A DNA stretch of 64,000 bases from Candidatus Tenderia electrophaga (GTDB taxonomy: Bacteria; Pseudomonadota; Gammaproteobacteria; Tenderiales; Tenderiaceae), in the NCBI GenBank assembly GCA_001447805.1, contig CP013099.1, positions 2,489,181-2,553,180 on the forward strand, in the 5' to 3' direction. The stretch's first letter is position 1, and each line of letters starts with the position of its first letter. The translations under genes and the position numbers were made by a program. Shown here in pieces: positions 43,558 through 52,973 of this stretch. The notes below the pieces were generated by a model. That model worked only from the letters and a program-made list of their open reading frames with translations, was not told where the DNA came from and ran no database searches.

Positions 43558-45648
43558 TCAACACATCAATACCGCGAGGGTGCGGTCTGCCAATGTAAGC
43601 CGTGACTGTCCATCGAGCAATGGGCAATCGCGGTTCCTCACATCGTGAGGCGCGGATTCACCGGTGTTCACGGTCACCCGCCAAGCCCGGCCGGATTGCC
43701 CATCGGGCAGCCGAAACTCTACGGCATGCGGCTCGGCATTGAACAACAGGCACAATTCGCCATCGGTCGCTCTCATCCCATGAATCGAACATCCCAGGGT
43801 GCGGGCATCACTATGCCAGTCGGGATAGCGGCCTTCGGGTTCGAACCAGGTAATCTCCTTGCTCTCGTAAAAGCTCTCAGCGCAGAGCACTGAGTGCCGC
43901 TGGCGCAACCCAATCATCTCACGGGTAAAACGCAACAGCTCGCTGTTGCGTTCTACCAGCCGCCAGTCAACCCAGGACAGCTCGTTGTCCTGGCAGTAGG
44001 CGTTGTTGTTACCGCTCTGGCTGCGGCGGAATTCGTCGCCGCCGAGCAGCATGGGCACGCCGCGGGAGAGCATCAGGGTGGCGATGAGATTCTTGAGCTG
44101 GCGCAACCGCAGCGCCTCAATTTGCGGATCGTCTGTCTCACCCTCGACGCCGTAGTTGGCGTTCCAATTGGCGTCGGTGCCGTCGCGGTTATTCTCGCCG
44201 TTGGCCTCGTTGTGCTTGCGCTCATAGCTCACCAAGTCGTTGAGTGTAAATCCATCGTGGCAGGTGATGAGGTTGATGCTGTTGAGTGGCTGCTTGCCAC
44301 CGGACTGATAGAGATCGGCGCTGCCGCATAAGCGACTCGCCAGCCCGCCGCGCATGCCGGTATCGCCGCGCCAGAAGCGGCGCACCTCGTCGCGGAAATG
44401 GCAGTTCCATTCCGACCAGCGCCGGCTGGCGAAACGCCCGACCTGCCAGGCGCCGGCCGCATCCCAGGCCTCGGCGATCAGTTTCACATCGCGCAGGATG
44501 GGGTCCTCGGCGATGCGCTCCAGCAAGGGGGGATTGCTGATCATGTTGCCGTGTTCATCGCGCCCGAGCACCGAGGCCAGATCGAAACGAAAGCCATCGA
44601 CGTGCATCTCGATGGCCCAATAGCGCAGACAATCGAGGACGAAATCACGCACCACCGGGTGATTGCAGTTGAGCGTGTTGCCGCAGCCCGTGTAATTCTT
44701 GTAATAACGCGGGTCGTCTTCCAGCAGGTAGTAGATCGGATTATCAATGCCGCGAAAACTCAGGGTCGGTCCCAGCTCGTTACCCTCGGCGGTATGGTTG
44801 AAGACCACGTCCAGGATCACCTCGATGCCGGCTGCGTGCAAGGCGCGCACCATCTCCTTGAACTCGCTCACCTGCGCGCCTGTCTGCGAGGCGTAACCTT
44901 CCTTGGGGGCGAAAAAGCCGACCGTGCTGTAGCCCCAGTAGTTGTGCAGCCGCTTGCCGGTCAGAGGATTGACGCGCACCAGCTCGTGCTCGTTGAACTC
45001 GTGCACCGGCAGCAGTTCCACGGCGGTGACGCCCAACCCCCGCAAATAGGGGATCTTCTCGATCAGGCCGCGATAGGTGCCGGGATGCTGCACGCCCGAG
45101 GACGGATCGGCGGTGAAACCGCGTACATGGGTCTCGTAGATAATGGTCTGCGGCCAAGGATGCTTGAGCGGACGGTCACCCTGCCAGTCGAAGCCGTTGT
45201 CGACGACCAGGCCGCGCGCCGTATATCCTTCGTTGTCGTCATACGCCAGGTGAACGTCGTCCTGCTGCGCGGAGGCGTCATAACCGCGCGCCTTGGCGAA
45301 ATCCCAGTCCGAGACGCCCGTCAGCGCCGAGGCGTAAGGATCGATGACCACCCGCCGCGGATTGAAGCGCAACCCCGCAGTCACGTCATAGCGCCCGTCG
45401 ACACGGTAGGCATAGGCCGTGCCGGGCCGGACATCCGCCACCCAGATATGCCAGATATCCCCGTCGCGATGGTTGGCCGGGTCCAGATCGATGCGATTCC
45501 CGGGCCCCGGCGCATCGAGCCCGTCATACAGCAGCAGGCTCACCGCCGCGGCATGGCGGCTGAACAGGGCGAAGTTGACGCCTTCATCGACCAGCCGAGC
45601 TCCCAACGGAAAAGGCCGTCCCGGAGCGGTGCGCAACGTTTCGGTCAT
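43558..45648 (-). CDS. glgX: GlgX-like glycogen debranching enzyme
   Basis: A 696-residue GH13 enzyme with an N-terminal CBM48 (PFPLGARLVDEGVNFALFSRHA) and catalytic barrel: DVVFNHTAEGNELGP, the nucleophile in DGFRFDLASVLGRD, the acid/base in LIAEAWDAAG and the third Asp in LITCHDGFTLNDLV. It hydrolyses alpha-1,6 branches of phosphorylase-limit glycogen. The ATG at 45648 overlaps the cytochrome stop (ATGA). The gene seems out of place among transport genes; no glgA, glgB or glgP is in view. Confidence 0.9.
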   Translation of the reverse strand: MTETLRTAPGRPFPLGARLVDEGVNFALFSRHAAAVSLLLYDGLDAPGPGNRIDLDPANHRDGDIWHIWVADVRPGTAYAYRVDGRYDVTAGLRFNPRRVVIDPYASALTGVSDWDFAKARGYDASAQQDDVHLAYDDNEGYTARGLVVDNGFDWQGDRPLKHPWPQTIIYETHVRGFTADPSSGVQHPGTYRGLIEKIPYLRGLGVTAVELLPVHEFNEHELVRVNPLTGKRLHNYWGYSTVGFFAPKEGYASQTGAQVSEFKEMVRALHAAGIEVILDVVFNHTAEGNELGPTLSFRGIDNPIYYLLEDDPRYYKNYTGCGNTLNCNHPVVRDFVLDCLRYWAIEMHVDGFRFDLASVLGRDEHGNMISNPPLLERIAEDPILRDVKLIAEAWDAAGAWQVGRFASRRWSEWNCHFRDEVRRFWRGDTGMRGGLASRLCGSADLYQSGGKQPLNSINLITCHDGFTLNDLVSYERKHNEANGENNRDGTDANWNANYGVEGETDDPQIEALRLRQLKNLIATLMLSRGVPMLLGGDEFRRSQSGNNNAYCQDNELSWVDWRLVERNSELLRFTREMIGLRQRHSVLCAESFYESKEITWFEPEGRYPDWHSDARTLGCSIHGMRATDGELCLLFNAEPHAVEFRLPDGQSGRAWRVTVNTGESAPHDVRNRDCPLLDGQSRLTLADRTLAVLMC

Positions 45649-46406
45649 GGCTGTGCGCGTTGCCGGTTGATCGTACCCGGTCCGCGCGCCGGGAACCAGA
45701 TTTGATACAAGGCGATGAGTATCTGCGCCGCCAGGCACAGCCCCAGCACCGCTCCGGCGATCACCACCGTGAGCGCATAATGGGGATCCCAGTGGGTCAG
45801 GTACCAGGAAAGGATGTCCACCGCGATGGCGACAAACGGCAGCACTAGTAATGTCCCTTTCAGCCACTCCCACAGGATCACCCGGCGGAATATCATCCCC
45901 ACGCCGAACATGATCAAACCGATGCCGAACAGGTGGATATGCGACAACCGCACCAGTGACAACACTGAGGTTCCGGTATCTATTCTGGCGACCTCGCTCA
46001 CCGCCTCGTAGCTGGACAGATCGGGCACCGGCATACCCGAAGAGGGGCTGTGGCAGCCCAGGCAGTTGCGTTGCAGGACGGGCTGCACGTTCGTTTCAAA
46101 CGTCTTGCGGGGCGCCCCCGACTTCAGCCACGCCACGATATGATGGCGCTCCTCGCGGTCGAGATAGCCGCCCATGGGCCCGCGGATCGCCGCCTCCAGC
46201 CGTGTACCGCTGCGGTTGCCATAGTAGTTTTCCACGATGTCCTCCACCGACAGTCCCGGCTTGCCGTCGTGGCCTTGATGGGTCAGATCGAGATAGGTCA
46301 GGGCCATGAGATAACCGACGCCCATCAACAACAAGAATGCCGTGTAAAACAGCCTCTCGCTGAACCGATCCTCCCGGAGTGGTTTGGTTTCGTTGGCTGC
46401 GACCAT
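45645..46406 (-). CDS. Membrane-bound monoheme cytochrome-like protein
   Basis: A 253-residue protein: one N-terminal span (LFYTAFLLLMGVGYLMALTYL), a soluble segment with a single CLGCH heme motif (about residue 118), then about four spans (LFGIGLIMFGVGMIF, LVLPFVAIAVDILSWYL, LTVVIAGAVLGLCLAAQILIAL). It may be a quinol or electron-transfer membrane subunit. The partner is not known. It is divergent from the lycopene-cyclase-domain gene and leads the glgX/ABC gene row. Confidence 0.65.
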   Translation of the reverse strand: MVAANETKPLREDRFSERLFYTAFLLLMGVGYLMALTYLDLTHQGHDGKPGLSVEDIVENYYGNRSGTRLEAAIRGPMGGYLDREERHHIVAWLKSGAPRKTFETNVQPVLQRNCLGCHSPSSGMPVPDLSSYEAVSEVARIDTGTSVLSLVRLSHIHLFGIGLIMFGVGMIFRRVILWEWLKGTLLVLPFVAIAVDILSWYLTHWDPHYALTVVIAGAVLGLCLAAQILIALYQIWFPARGPGTINRQRAQP

Positions 46407-46466
46407 GTTTTCCTCCCGAACAAAATATAGATTACTCTCTCAAAACCAATAGATACAGGGTGAGAG

Positions 46467-47183
46467 ATGGTTCCCGATCATTACGTCTGGCTGGCCTGGT
46501 CCAGCGCCTTTCTGCTCCCCTGGGCGATCGTTTACGCCGTCTTTCCTGCCCACCGCCGCGCCATGTGGTGGGCCAGCCTGTTCACCGCACCTTTCGGCCT
46601 GACCGAACCCTTGTTCGTCCCCGAGTACTGGAACCCACCCAGCCTGTTCGATCTGGCGCAGCGCACCGGCTTCGACATCGAGAGCCTGATCTTCTGTTTC
46701 GCCATCGGCGGTATCGGCGCTGTGCTGTACAACGTGTTCACCGGTAAAACCACTGCGATGGTCAGTCACGATGAGCGTTGCTCGCTCCGCCACCGCTATC
46801 ACCGTTACGCGCTCGCCTCGCCTTTTCTGGCGTTTCCCCTCATCTATTTCCTGCCTTGGAATCCCATCTATCCGGGCATCGTCGCCATGGCGGTGGGCAC
46901 CATCGCAACCATGCTGTGCCGCCCCGACCTTGCAACCAAAAGCTGGGTGGGTGGCCTATTGTTTCTGCTCTACTACGTCGTTTTCCTTACCGGCCTCGAG
47001 TGGTCGGCACCCGGCTATATCGACCGGATATGGAATCTCGAGGCCCTCTCTGGCGTCACCCTCCTGCGTATGCCGCTGGAGGAACTGCTGTTTGCCGTCA
47101 CCTTCGGCATGTACTGGTCCGGTGTCTACGAGCATTTCACCTGGGCACGACCCGCGTATCCAACATCCGCCACGGCACCATGA
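46467..47183 (+). CDS. Lycopene-cyclase-domain membrane protein
   Basis: A 238-residue polytopic protein with about seven spans. It matches the CrtYc/CrtYd-type lycopene cyclase domain by the paired motifs FTAPFGLTEPLFVPEYWNPPSLFDL and LLRMPLEELLFAVTFGMYWSGVYEH. The PxE acid residues are present in both halves. Carotenoid synthesis genes are absent nearby, so the true substrate may differ. It is the only + strand gene between 38.3 and 64 kb. Confidence 0.8.
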   Translation: MVPDHYVWLAWSSAFLLPWAIVYAVFPAHRRAMWWASLFTAPFGLTEPLFVPEYWNPPSLFDLAQRTGFDIESLIFCFAIGGIGAVLYNVFTGKTTAMVSHDERCSLRHRYHRYALASPFLAFPLIYFLPWNPIYPGIVAMAVGTIATMLCRPDLATKSWVGGLLFLLYYVVFLTGLEWSAPGYIDRIWNLEALSGVTLLRMPLEELLFAVTFGMYWSGVYEHFTWARPAYPTSATAP

Positions 47184-47189
47184 TCGGGA

Positions 47190-48329
47190 TTAAAGCCAGC
47201 GCCGCGCCAACCAACCCACCGTTTCCGTTAGATGATCGGTCCAGGGCCGGGTAGCCCAGCGGTCCGCGCATATCTCTTCCGATTCCTCCAGATCTTTTTC
47301 GAATTGCTCCACTAACTGCCGGCAAAGACCCGGCTCACGGGTGATGAAGTTTAGTTCGTAGTTCAGGAAAAAGCTGCGATAGTCCAGGTTCGCTGTACCC
47401 AGAACGGCGTAGGCCTCATCAACCACCGCGGTCTTGGCATGCAATACCCGCGGCAGATACTCGAAGATGCGCACACCCGCCCGTAGCAGCTTGGCATAGG
47501 CGGCGCGGGCCGCCCAGCGGGCCAGGCGCACGTCCCCCTTGCGCGGCACCAACACACGCACGTCCCTCCCCCGCCGCGCGGCGGTGATCAGGGCCTCCTG
47601 TGTCCGGTGATCCGGAACGAAATAAGGCGTAGTCAACCACATGAGGGACTCCGCACTATCCGCCATGGCGGCATACGCACAGCGCAGTTGCTGGCGGCAC
47701 AGACGGGTATGATTTGGCATCAGCACGGTGGCCGTCCCCGCTGTCCGCGGCAAGACCCAGCGCCGGTTCCCGCGCCAAAAGGCGTCGAACAACCGGGCGG
47801 CCTGAACGGCGAGCGCGCCGTCGCACCGCACATGGGCGTCGCGCCATCGCTGCTCCCCATAGACCGACCGTGAATTCTCGCGGTGAATATTGAAACCGCC
47901 GAGATAGGCGTCGCTGTCGTCCACCACCAGCAGCTTGCGGTGGTTGCGCCGGTTGTAACGCAGCGGCTGCCGCCAGCGCCAGCGGTGAAACCACCGCAGC
48001 TGCACCCCCTGAGTGAGTAGATAGTGTTCGAGGCGGCTGGAAAAGCATAGCGCCGATCCGGCGGCGTCGATATGCAACCGCACGTCCAGCCCGGCACGCG
48101 CCCGTTCCGTCAGGGCCTCGGCAAACCGCCGCCCGATTTCGTCATCGGCGAAGATATAAGTCTCCAGCCACACCCGGCGGCGCGCCCCGGCGATCGAATC
48201 GAGCATGGCTCCGTACAATGCATCACCTTCCGTGAAGTATTCCAGGGTCTCGTGGCTCTCGGCCAGCAGGGGCAGGCAGAGGCAGGGGCCGATCCGCGTC
48301 ATGATCTCTCTTTCCGGCTCCACGCTCAT
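47190..48329 (-). CDS. clsB: Phospholipase D-like cardiolipin synthase (ClsB type)
   Basis: A 379-residue PLD-superfamily protein with two HKD motifs: HRKLLVVDDSDAYLGGFNI and HAKTAVVDEAYAVLGTANLD. There are no N-terminal membrane spans, as in ClsB/YbhO, which makes cardiolipin or related phospholipids. In-frame starts at 48347 (TTG), 48335 and 48329 are possible; 48329 has GAGGG at good distance. It follows a short unknown gene by overlap in a - strand row with the YHS and UbiB-like genes. Confidence 0.85.
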   Translation of the reverse strand: MSVEPEREIMTRIGPCLCLPLLAESHETLEYFTEGDALYGAMLDSIAGARRRVWLETYIFADDEIGRRFAEALTERARAGLDVRLHIDAAGSALCFSSRLEHYLLTQGVQLRWFHRWRWRQPLRYNRRNHRKLLVVDDSDAYLGGFNIHRENSRSVYGEQRWRDAHVRCDGALAVQAARLFDAFWRGNRRWVLPRTAGTATVLMPNHTRLCRQQLRCAYAAMADSAESLMWLTTPYFVPDHRTQEALITAARRGRDVRVLVPRKGDVRLARWAARAAYAKLLRAGVRIFEYLPRVLHAKTAVVDEAYAVLGTANLDYRSFFLNYELNFITREPGLCRQLVEQFEKDLEESEEICADRWATRPWTDHLTETVGWLARRWL

Positions 48330-48339
48330 CTGCATGCCC

Positions 48340-48693
48340 TCATCCAATCCCTCTTACCCCACCATGTCGAGATCCCGGCCGCATTTCATACAGAATGGCT
48401 TCGCGCACCAGCAGCACGTCACCGCGGGCGCCCCAGAGGAGAAACTTTCGTGCTTGCTCCGAGGTGATGGCGGCCGTCAGTAGCCGGTGCCACCACAGCT
48501 CAAAGAGCGTCCATTCACCCCGTCCCGCCGGCCGCATGGCGAAGACATGCTTGTGGCGTTTGTTAACGAAAGTGTGCCACCACTGCTTCTGGAGCCCGGG
48601 CACGAAACAGACGAACCAGCTGCCGACCTCCAGCGTCACCGGGGAACCGTCCTGATCGATCTCGAGTTCGATCGTCTCCAGATCACGGTCCAT
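48340..48693 (-). CDS. Small conserved-looking protein, unknown function
   Basis: A 117-residue soluble protein, Trp-rich, with ELEIDQDGSPVTLEVGSWFVCFVPGLQKQWWHTF then NKRHKHVFAMRPAG. No signal peptide or membrane span is seen. The ATG at 48693 lies five bases after the preceding stop; a GTG at 48732 with GGAGAT upstream would give 13 more residues. It sits between the YHS gene and the PLD gene, close enough to be co-transcribed. I do not recognise a family. Confidence 0.6.
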   Translation of the reverse strand: MDRDLETIELEIDQDGSPVTLEVGSWFVCFVPGLQKQWWHTFVNKRHKHVFAMRPAGRGEWTLFELWWHRLLTAAITSEQARKFLLWGARGDVLLVREAILYEMRPGSRHGGVRGIG

Positions 48694-48697
48694 CGAG

Positions 48698-49189
48698 CTA
48701 CGGAAGGTAGTGATGGGGAGGCGTGGCTTCACGGGCTTCGATCTCCGTTTCCTCGCTTTCGTGGATCAGGGCCCGGCGCAGGCGCTCGACCCAATCCCCG
48801 CCGAGCCGAGTGCCTGCCTCGGTCAATGCCTGCTCCAATTCTTCCAGACTCACCTGCAACAGGTCATAGGTCACCTCGATCGTCTCGCCCGAAGCGGTAG
48901 CCTCATTGACGCCCATCAGCCCGCTGAGCAACTCCTGCACCAGCGCCGCGCCCTCCACCGAAAGTGGCTGGCGAAGAGCCAAGCGCCTGCGTTTCAGCTC
49001 AACCTGCCCCCTTTGTCTGGGCGCCGGCTCACCCGGATAACCGATATAGAGATGAGGGTGAGAGAGAAAACGCGCCTTACATTGCTCGGAGCAGAAAGCG
49101 AATTGCATCTGCTGATAGATAATCTCGTTTTGATGCGGACCGACCCGCATGCCGCACACCGGACATTTCACCTGATCGCTTTGTTTCAT
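48698..49189 (-). CDS. YHS/TRASH-like zinc-binding domain protein
   Basis: A 163-residue protein. Residues 5-50 hold a YHS/TRASH-like metal site (VKCPVCGMRVGPHQNEIIYQQ...FAFCSEQCKARFLSHP) with CxxC and CxxxC cysteines. The C-terminal 80 residues are helical and acidic. It may bind a metal ion and act as a sensor or chaperone. The ATG at 49189 has GGAGAGG upstream and lies 10 bases after the UbiB-like gene stop. Confidence 0.7.
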   Translation of the reverse strand: MKQSDQVKCPVCGMRVGPHQNEIIYQQMQFAFCSEQCKARFLSHPHLYIGYPGEPAPRQRGQVELKRRRLALRQPLSVEGAALVQELLSGLMGVNEATASGETIEVTYDLLQVSLEELEQALTEAGTRLGGDWVERLRRALIHESEETEIEAREATPPHHYLP

Positions 49190-49199
49190 GGCGCCTCTC

Positions 49200-50792
49200 C
49201 TATAATCGCCCCGACCGCGAGATTCCACGCACCAGTCGAATCGTGAACCAGAATGCCAAAACATACCCGATCAACGCGGGCAAAGGGATGCCTGCCACAC
49301 GGGGCCCCAATTCGGACTGCATGAGCAACGACGAAGCGATATACAGACCGAGGGCCACCAGCGCCAACGCCAGCCGGTTGCTGCTGCGGTCGAGATGGGA
49401 TTCGAGGTCCTCCAGACCACGATGGTATAAACGCCACTGGAACCCTTCCCGTCTTAACCTGCGTATCCCTTCCGCGAGGGCCTGGGGTAACTCCTGAATC
49501 GCCTCGGCTGCCTCGTACTTCAAACGTGTCTGCATGGCCTTGGAGGCTTGTGACGCGATGGTATCCCTGATCTGCTGTTCACCCGCCGTCAACCCTTGCA
49601 CGACATTGAATTCAGCGTCCAGCGTCCGTACCGCCGACTCGGTGAGTAATGATGCCCGCAGGTAGACCAGTAGGTTATGCGGCACCCTAACGTTGCGTCC
49701 CTGTCCCAATCGCATCATGGCGATAAACGCCTCGCTGAATGACCAGTCCTTCATGGGAAGCGCGGCATAATCTTCCAGCATCTCTTCCAAACCGCGAATG
49801 AACTCGGCGCGATCCAGATCGCCGGCGATCAGTCCCAGTTCCTGGTAGGCATCCAGCAACCAGCCGCTGTCGCGCTGCACAAACGCCTGCATTGCCGCGG
49901 CAAGCGCTTTGCGGCTCTTGTGATCGAGAAATCCGACCAGACCAAAGTCGTGCAGACAAAGACGGCCATCTTCCATAACGAATAGATTGCCAGGGTGGGG
50001 GTCACCGTGAAACATACCAAACAGGAAGTACTGCCTGAGGTAGGCATCCACCAAGGCCTGCGCCAGCGCTGCTCCCCGCGCCTTGACCGCCGGATCATCA
50101 ATCCTGCGGCCGCCGCTGCGTATCTGGACCATCACGGCATCGGTGTAGAGATCGTCTACGATTGGAGGGACATATATTGTCTTCGAACCCTCGAACATCT
50201 GCACAAAACGCTTGACGTTGCGCGCCTCGCGCCGAAAGTCCATCTCCTGCTGCAGTCCGTTATCTGTCTCCTCGATGATGGCGAGCGACTGGAACTGGCG
50301 CAGCCGCGGGACCAGTGCCGCGAGCAGCCTGACCGCGAGTTTCAGCAGGCGCATGTCGCGCGCCACCTGCGCCTTGATGGCCGGGCGGCGCACCTTGACC
50401 ACGACGTCCCGGCCATCGTGGAGGCGGGCGCGGTGAACCTGGGCGATGGACGCCGCGGCCAGCGCTTGTTCGTCGAACTCGGCAAACAGTTCGTGAACCG
50501 GCGCGCCGAGTGATTGCTCGATCTCCAGCACTGCCGTCTTGCCGTCGAACGGCGCTACACTGTCCTGCAGTGCCTGCAAGGCCTCGATATAGTCATCCGG
50601 TAACAGGTCGCGGCGCAGGCTCAACCCCTGCCCCAGCTTGATGAACGTCGTCCCCAGCCCCGCCAGCATGCCGGCAAACTTGCGCGCCGGAGAAAGCTTG
50701 GGATGCAGCCAGTGCAGACGGACCAGGCCCAACCAGAACAGATACACCCATAGCGCCCAGCTGATGCGAATAAAGCGGCTCAGATAAGCCAC
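49200..50792 (-). CDS. ABC1/UbiB-family atypical kinase
   Basis: A 530-residue ABC1-kinase-like protein: the KxGQ-type motif FIKLGQGLSLRRDLLPDDYIEAL, the Ala-rich loop AAASIAQVHRARL, VVVKVRRP with the ATP lysine, and FHGDPHPGNLFVMEDGRLCLHDFGLVG. Two C-terminal spans (LALALVALGLYIASSLLM, LIGYVLAFWFTIRLV) anchor it. UbiB members assist ubiquinone synthesis or lipid homeostasis. It leads a - strand row with the YHS, unknown and PLD genes. Confidence 0.9.
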   Translation of the reverse strand: MAYLSRFIRISWALWVYLFWLGLVRLHWLHPKLSPARKFAGMLAGLGTTFIKLGQGLSLRRDLLPDDYIEALQALQDSVAPFDGKTAVLEIEQSLGAPVHELFAEFDEQALAAASIAQVHRARLHDGRDVVVKVRRPAIKAQVARDMRLLKLAVRLLAALVPRLRQFQSLAIIEETDNGLQQEMDFRREARNVKRFVQMFEGSKTIYVPPIVDDLYTDAVMVQIRSGGRRIDDPAVKARGAALAQALVDAYLRQYFLFGMFHGDPHPGNLFVMEDGRLCLHDFGLVGFLDHKSRKALAAAMQAFVQRDSGWLLDAYQELGLIAGDLDRAEFIRGLEEMLEDYAALPMKDWSFSEAFIAMMRLGQGRNVRVPHNLLVYLRASLLTESAVRTLDAEFNVVQGLTAGEQQIRDTIASQASKAMQTRLKYEAAEAIQELPQALAEGIRRLRREGFQWRLYHRGLEDLESHLDRSSNRLALALVALGLYIASSLLMQSELGPRVAGIPLPALIGYVLAFWFTIRLVRGISRSGRL

Positions 50793-50894
50793 GCGTCCAC
50801 CTGTCGATGCTGAAATGAATATGTCATGTCCTGTCTACACCCGTCCTGTCTGCAACAATTCCGATATGATTCGATCATCAGTCACCCTCTTGAG

Positions 50895-51764
50895 CTATCG
50901 CGCACCTGCTTTGGTGCTGACCAGCGACATCGCCGCCAACGTCAACAACACGCCGAATACCGTCATCATGCTGACCCGCTCATCGTAAAAAAGGGCCCCC
51001 ATCGCCAAACCCAGTCCCGGCACAAGATAAGTAAACACATTGGCCCGGTAGAGTTCGGTGACCGCCAGCACCCTGCACCACAACCAGTAAGCCAGTGCCG
51101 TGCCAGCCAGGCCGAGCGTAAGCAAGGAAAAAACGAACCGGCCGGTCCACGAAATGTCATCGGCCTGCTCCAGCATGGCGGCGGCCAACAGCAGGGGCAC
51201 CGCGCCGATTAGGAGCTGGATGGCCATAGCCATGACGATATCCACGGCCCCCGCCACACGGCGAATCAGCACGTTCGAGAATGTGACACCCAGCGTGGCG
51301 AGCAAAAGATAAGCAAGGCCCAACGCGTAGCCGCCACCGGATAGCGCATCGCCCCCCGGCAAGGCAATCAACAGGATGCCTGCAAACCCCAACGCCATGC
51401 CCGTGTGTCCCGCCCATCCGGGACGCTCACCCAACAGCAGGTAGCCCACGGCCGTGGCCAGTATAGGCTGTGTGTTGGCGATCACCGTGGCCAGGCCCGG
51501 AGAGATAAACTCGGACGCGTGGAACATACCCAGAAACGCCAGCGTCGTTGCACCGATGCCGATACCGGTTAATTGTGCCCAGTTCATCACGCCGCGCGGT
51601 ACGGGCCGCCCCAGCGCCATGCCGACCAACAGCAAAGCAATACCCGCCAGCAAAGCCCGCAACCCCGCAAAATAAAGGTGTGGGGCGTCCTGCAGGCCGA
51701 GTCCGATCAGCGGAAAACAGGCGGCCCATAGCACCATGACCAACAATGCCTGCGTAATCCACAC
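50895..51764 (-). CDS. EamA-family (DMT) transporter
   Basis: A 289-residue protein with ten predicted spans in two EamA repeats (LVMVLWAACFPLIGLGL..., YALGLAYLLLATLGVTFSNVLIRRV...), the drug/metabolite transporter layout. The exported solute is unknown. The GTG at 51764 overlaps the nhaA stop (TAGTG) and has GGGGAGGA upstream, so it is coupled to nhaA; residues before it in the frame (MACVPAPWRSRR) are antisense-like. Confidence 0.85.
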   Translation of the reverse strand: MWITQALLVMVLWAACFPLIGLGLQDAPHLYFAGLRALLAGIALLLVGMALGRPVPRGVMNWAQLTGIGIGATTLAFLGMFHASEFISPGLATVIANTQPILATAVGYLLLGERPGWAGHTGMALGFAGILLIALPGGDALSGGGYALGLAYLLLATLGVTFSNVLIRRVAGAVDIVMAMAIQLLIGAVPLLLAAAMLEQADDISWTGRFVFSLLTLGLAGTALAYWLWCRVLAVTELYRANVFTYLVPGLGLAMGALFYDERVSMMTVFGVLLTLAAMSLVSTKAGAR

Positions 51765-52942
51765 TAGCCGTCCTCCCCTTCTCGATCTCCACGGCGCGGG
51801 GACACACGCCATAAAACGATCAAACCCACTATCGCCGATAGTATCGAACCGATCAGAATCGCGAATCGGGCCGAGGCGAGCAACGCCTTGTCATCGAAGG
51901 CCAGAGACGTGACAAACAGGCTCATGGTGAAGCCAATGCCGGCGAGCAACGCCACCCCGTACATCTGTGCCCAATTCATGCCGGCCGGCAGCTTCCCGAT
52001 GCCGATGCGCACCGCCAGCCAGGTCGCCCCGAACACCCCCAACTGTTTGCCCAGGAACAGACCCAGGACGATACCCATCGCCGCCGGCGTCCACAGCGTG
52101 CCCGGCGCCAGGCCGGAGAGCGTGATGCCGGCATTGAAGAAGGCGAATACCGGCACGATGCCCAGCGTCACCCAGGGCCGTAGACCGGACTCCATCTCCT
52201 TCAACGGCGAGCACCCCGCCCCATCGCGCACGCCCCGCAGTGGGAGGGCGAGGGCGACGATGACGCCGACCAGCGTCGCGTGCACGCCCGATTTCAGCAC
52301 CGCCGCCCAAAGGAAAAGACCCGCCAGCAGATAGGGCGCGGTATAAACGACCTTATAGCGATTAAGAACGATGAGCGCGCCGATGCCGCCCACCGCCGCC
52401 AGCAGCGAAGCCGCGGTTAATCCTTCGGAATAGAACAGGGCGATGATCAGAATGGCACCGACGTCGTCAAATATCGCCAGTGCGGCAAGAAAAATCATCA
52501 GTGCCTCCGGAACGCGCTCGCGCAGCAGTGACAGGACGGCGAGGGCCAGTACGATATCGGTGGCCGTGGGTATCGCCCAGCCGCGCATGGCGACCGGATC
52601 GGACGCATTGAAGGTAATATAGATCGCCGCCGGCGCCGCCATGCCGCCGACGGCCGCCAGCAATGGCAGGGCGAAGTGTTTAACGCCGACAAGCTCGCCT
52701 TCCAGCACTTCGCGCTTGATCTCCAGACCGACCAGCAGGAAGAAGAACACCATCAATCCTTTGTTGATCCACACGATCAGGGGCTTGTCGATGGCAAACT
52801 CGCCGATGTGTATCGATACCGGCGTGTGGTGGACGAACCAGTAGAGCTCGAACAGTGGTGAATTCGCCATCGCGAATGCCGCTATCAACGCCGCGATCGT
52901 CAATATGCCCCCGCGCCGTTCGGTTTCGGTGACCTTGCTCAT
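51764..52942 (-). CDS. nhaA: NhaA-type Na+/H+ antiporter
   Basis: A 392-residue antiporter with the adjacent Asp pair in LAIFDDVGAILIIALFYSE (the NhaA ion site), TATDIVLALAVLSLL and twelve spans. It exchanges Na+ or Li+ for H+ and regulates internal pH. It lies 31 bases downstream of the P-type ATPase gene and is coupled to the EamA gene by a one-base overlap, so it is probably part of one long - strand transcript. Confidence 0.93.
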   Translation of the reverse strand: MSKVTETERRGGILTIAALIAAFAMANSPLFELYWFVHHTPVSIHIGEFAIDKPLIVWINKGLMVFFFLLVGLEIKREVLEGELVGVKHFALPLLAAVGGMAAPAAIYITFNASDPVAMRGWAIPTATDIVLALAVLSLLRERVPEALMIFLAALAIFDDVGAILIIALFYSEGLTAASLLAAVGGIGALIVLNRYKVVYTAPYLLAGLFLWAAVLKSGVHATLVGVIVALALPLRGVRDGAGCSPLKEMESGLRPWVTLGIVPVFAFFNAGITLSGLAPGTLWTPAAMGIVLGLFLGKQLGVFGATWLAVRIGIGKLPAGMNWAQMYGVALLAGIGFTMSLFVTSLAFDDKALLASARFAILIGSILSAIVGLIVLWRVSPRRGDREGEDG

Positions 52943-52973
52943 AGCCTCAAGTTTGACGTTCCTTCACACCGTT

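Noticed and set aside
44398-45705. 435-residue + strand ORF
   Set aside because: Antisense of glgX, which carries all GH13 catalytic residues.
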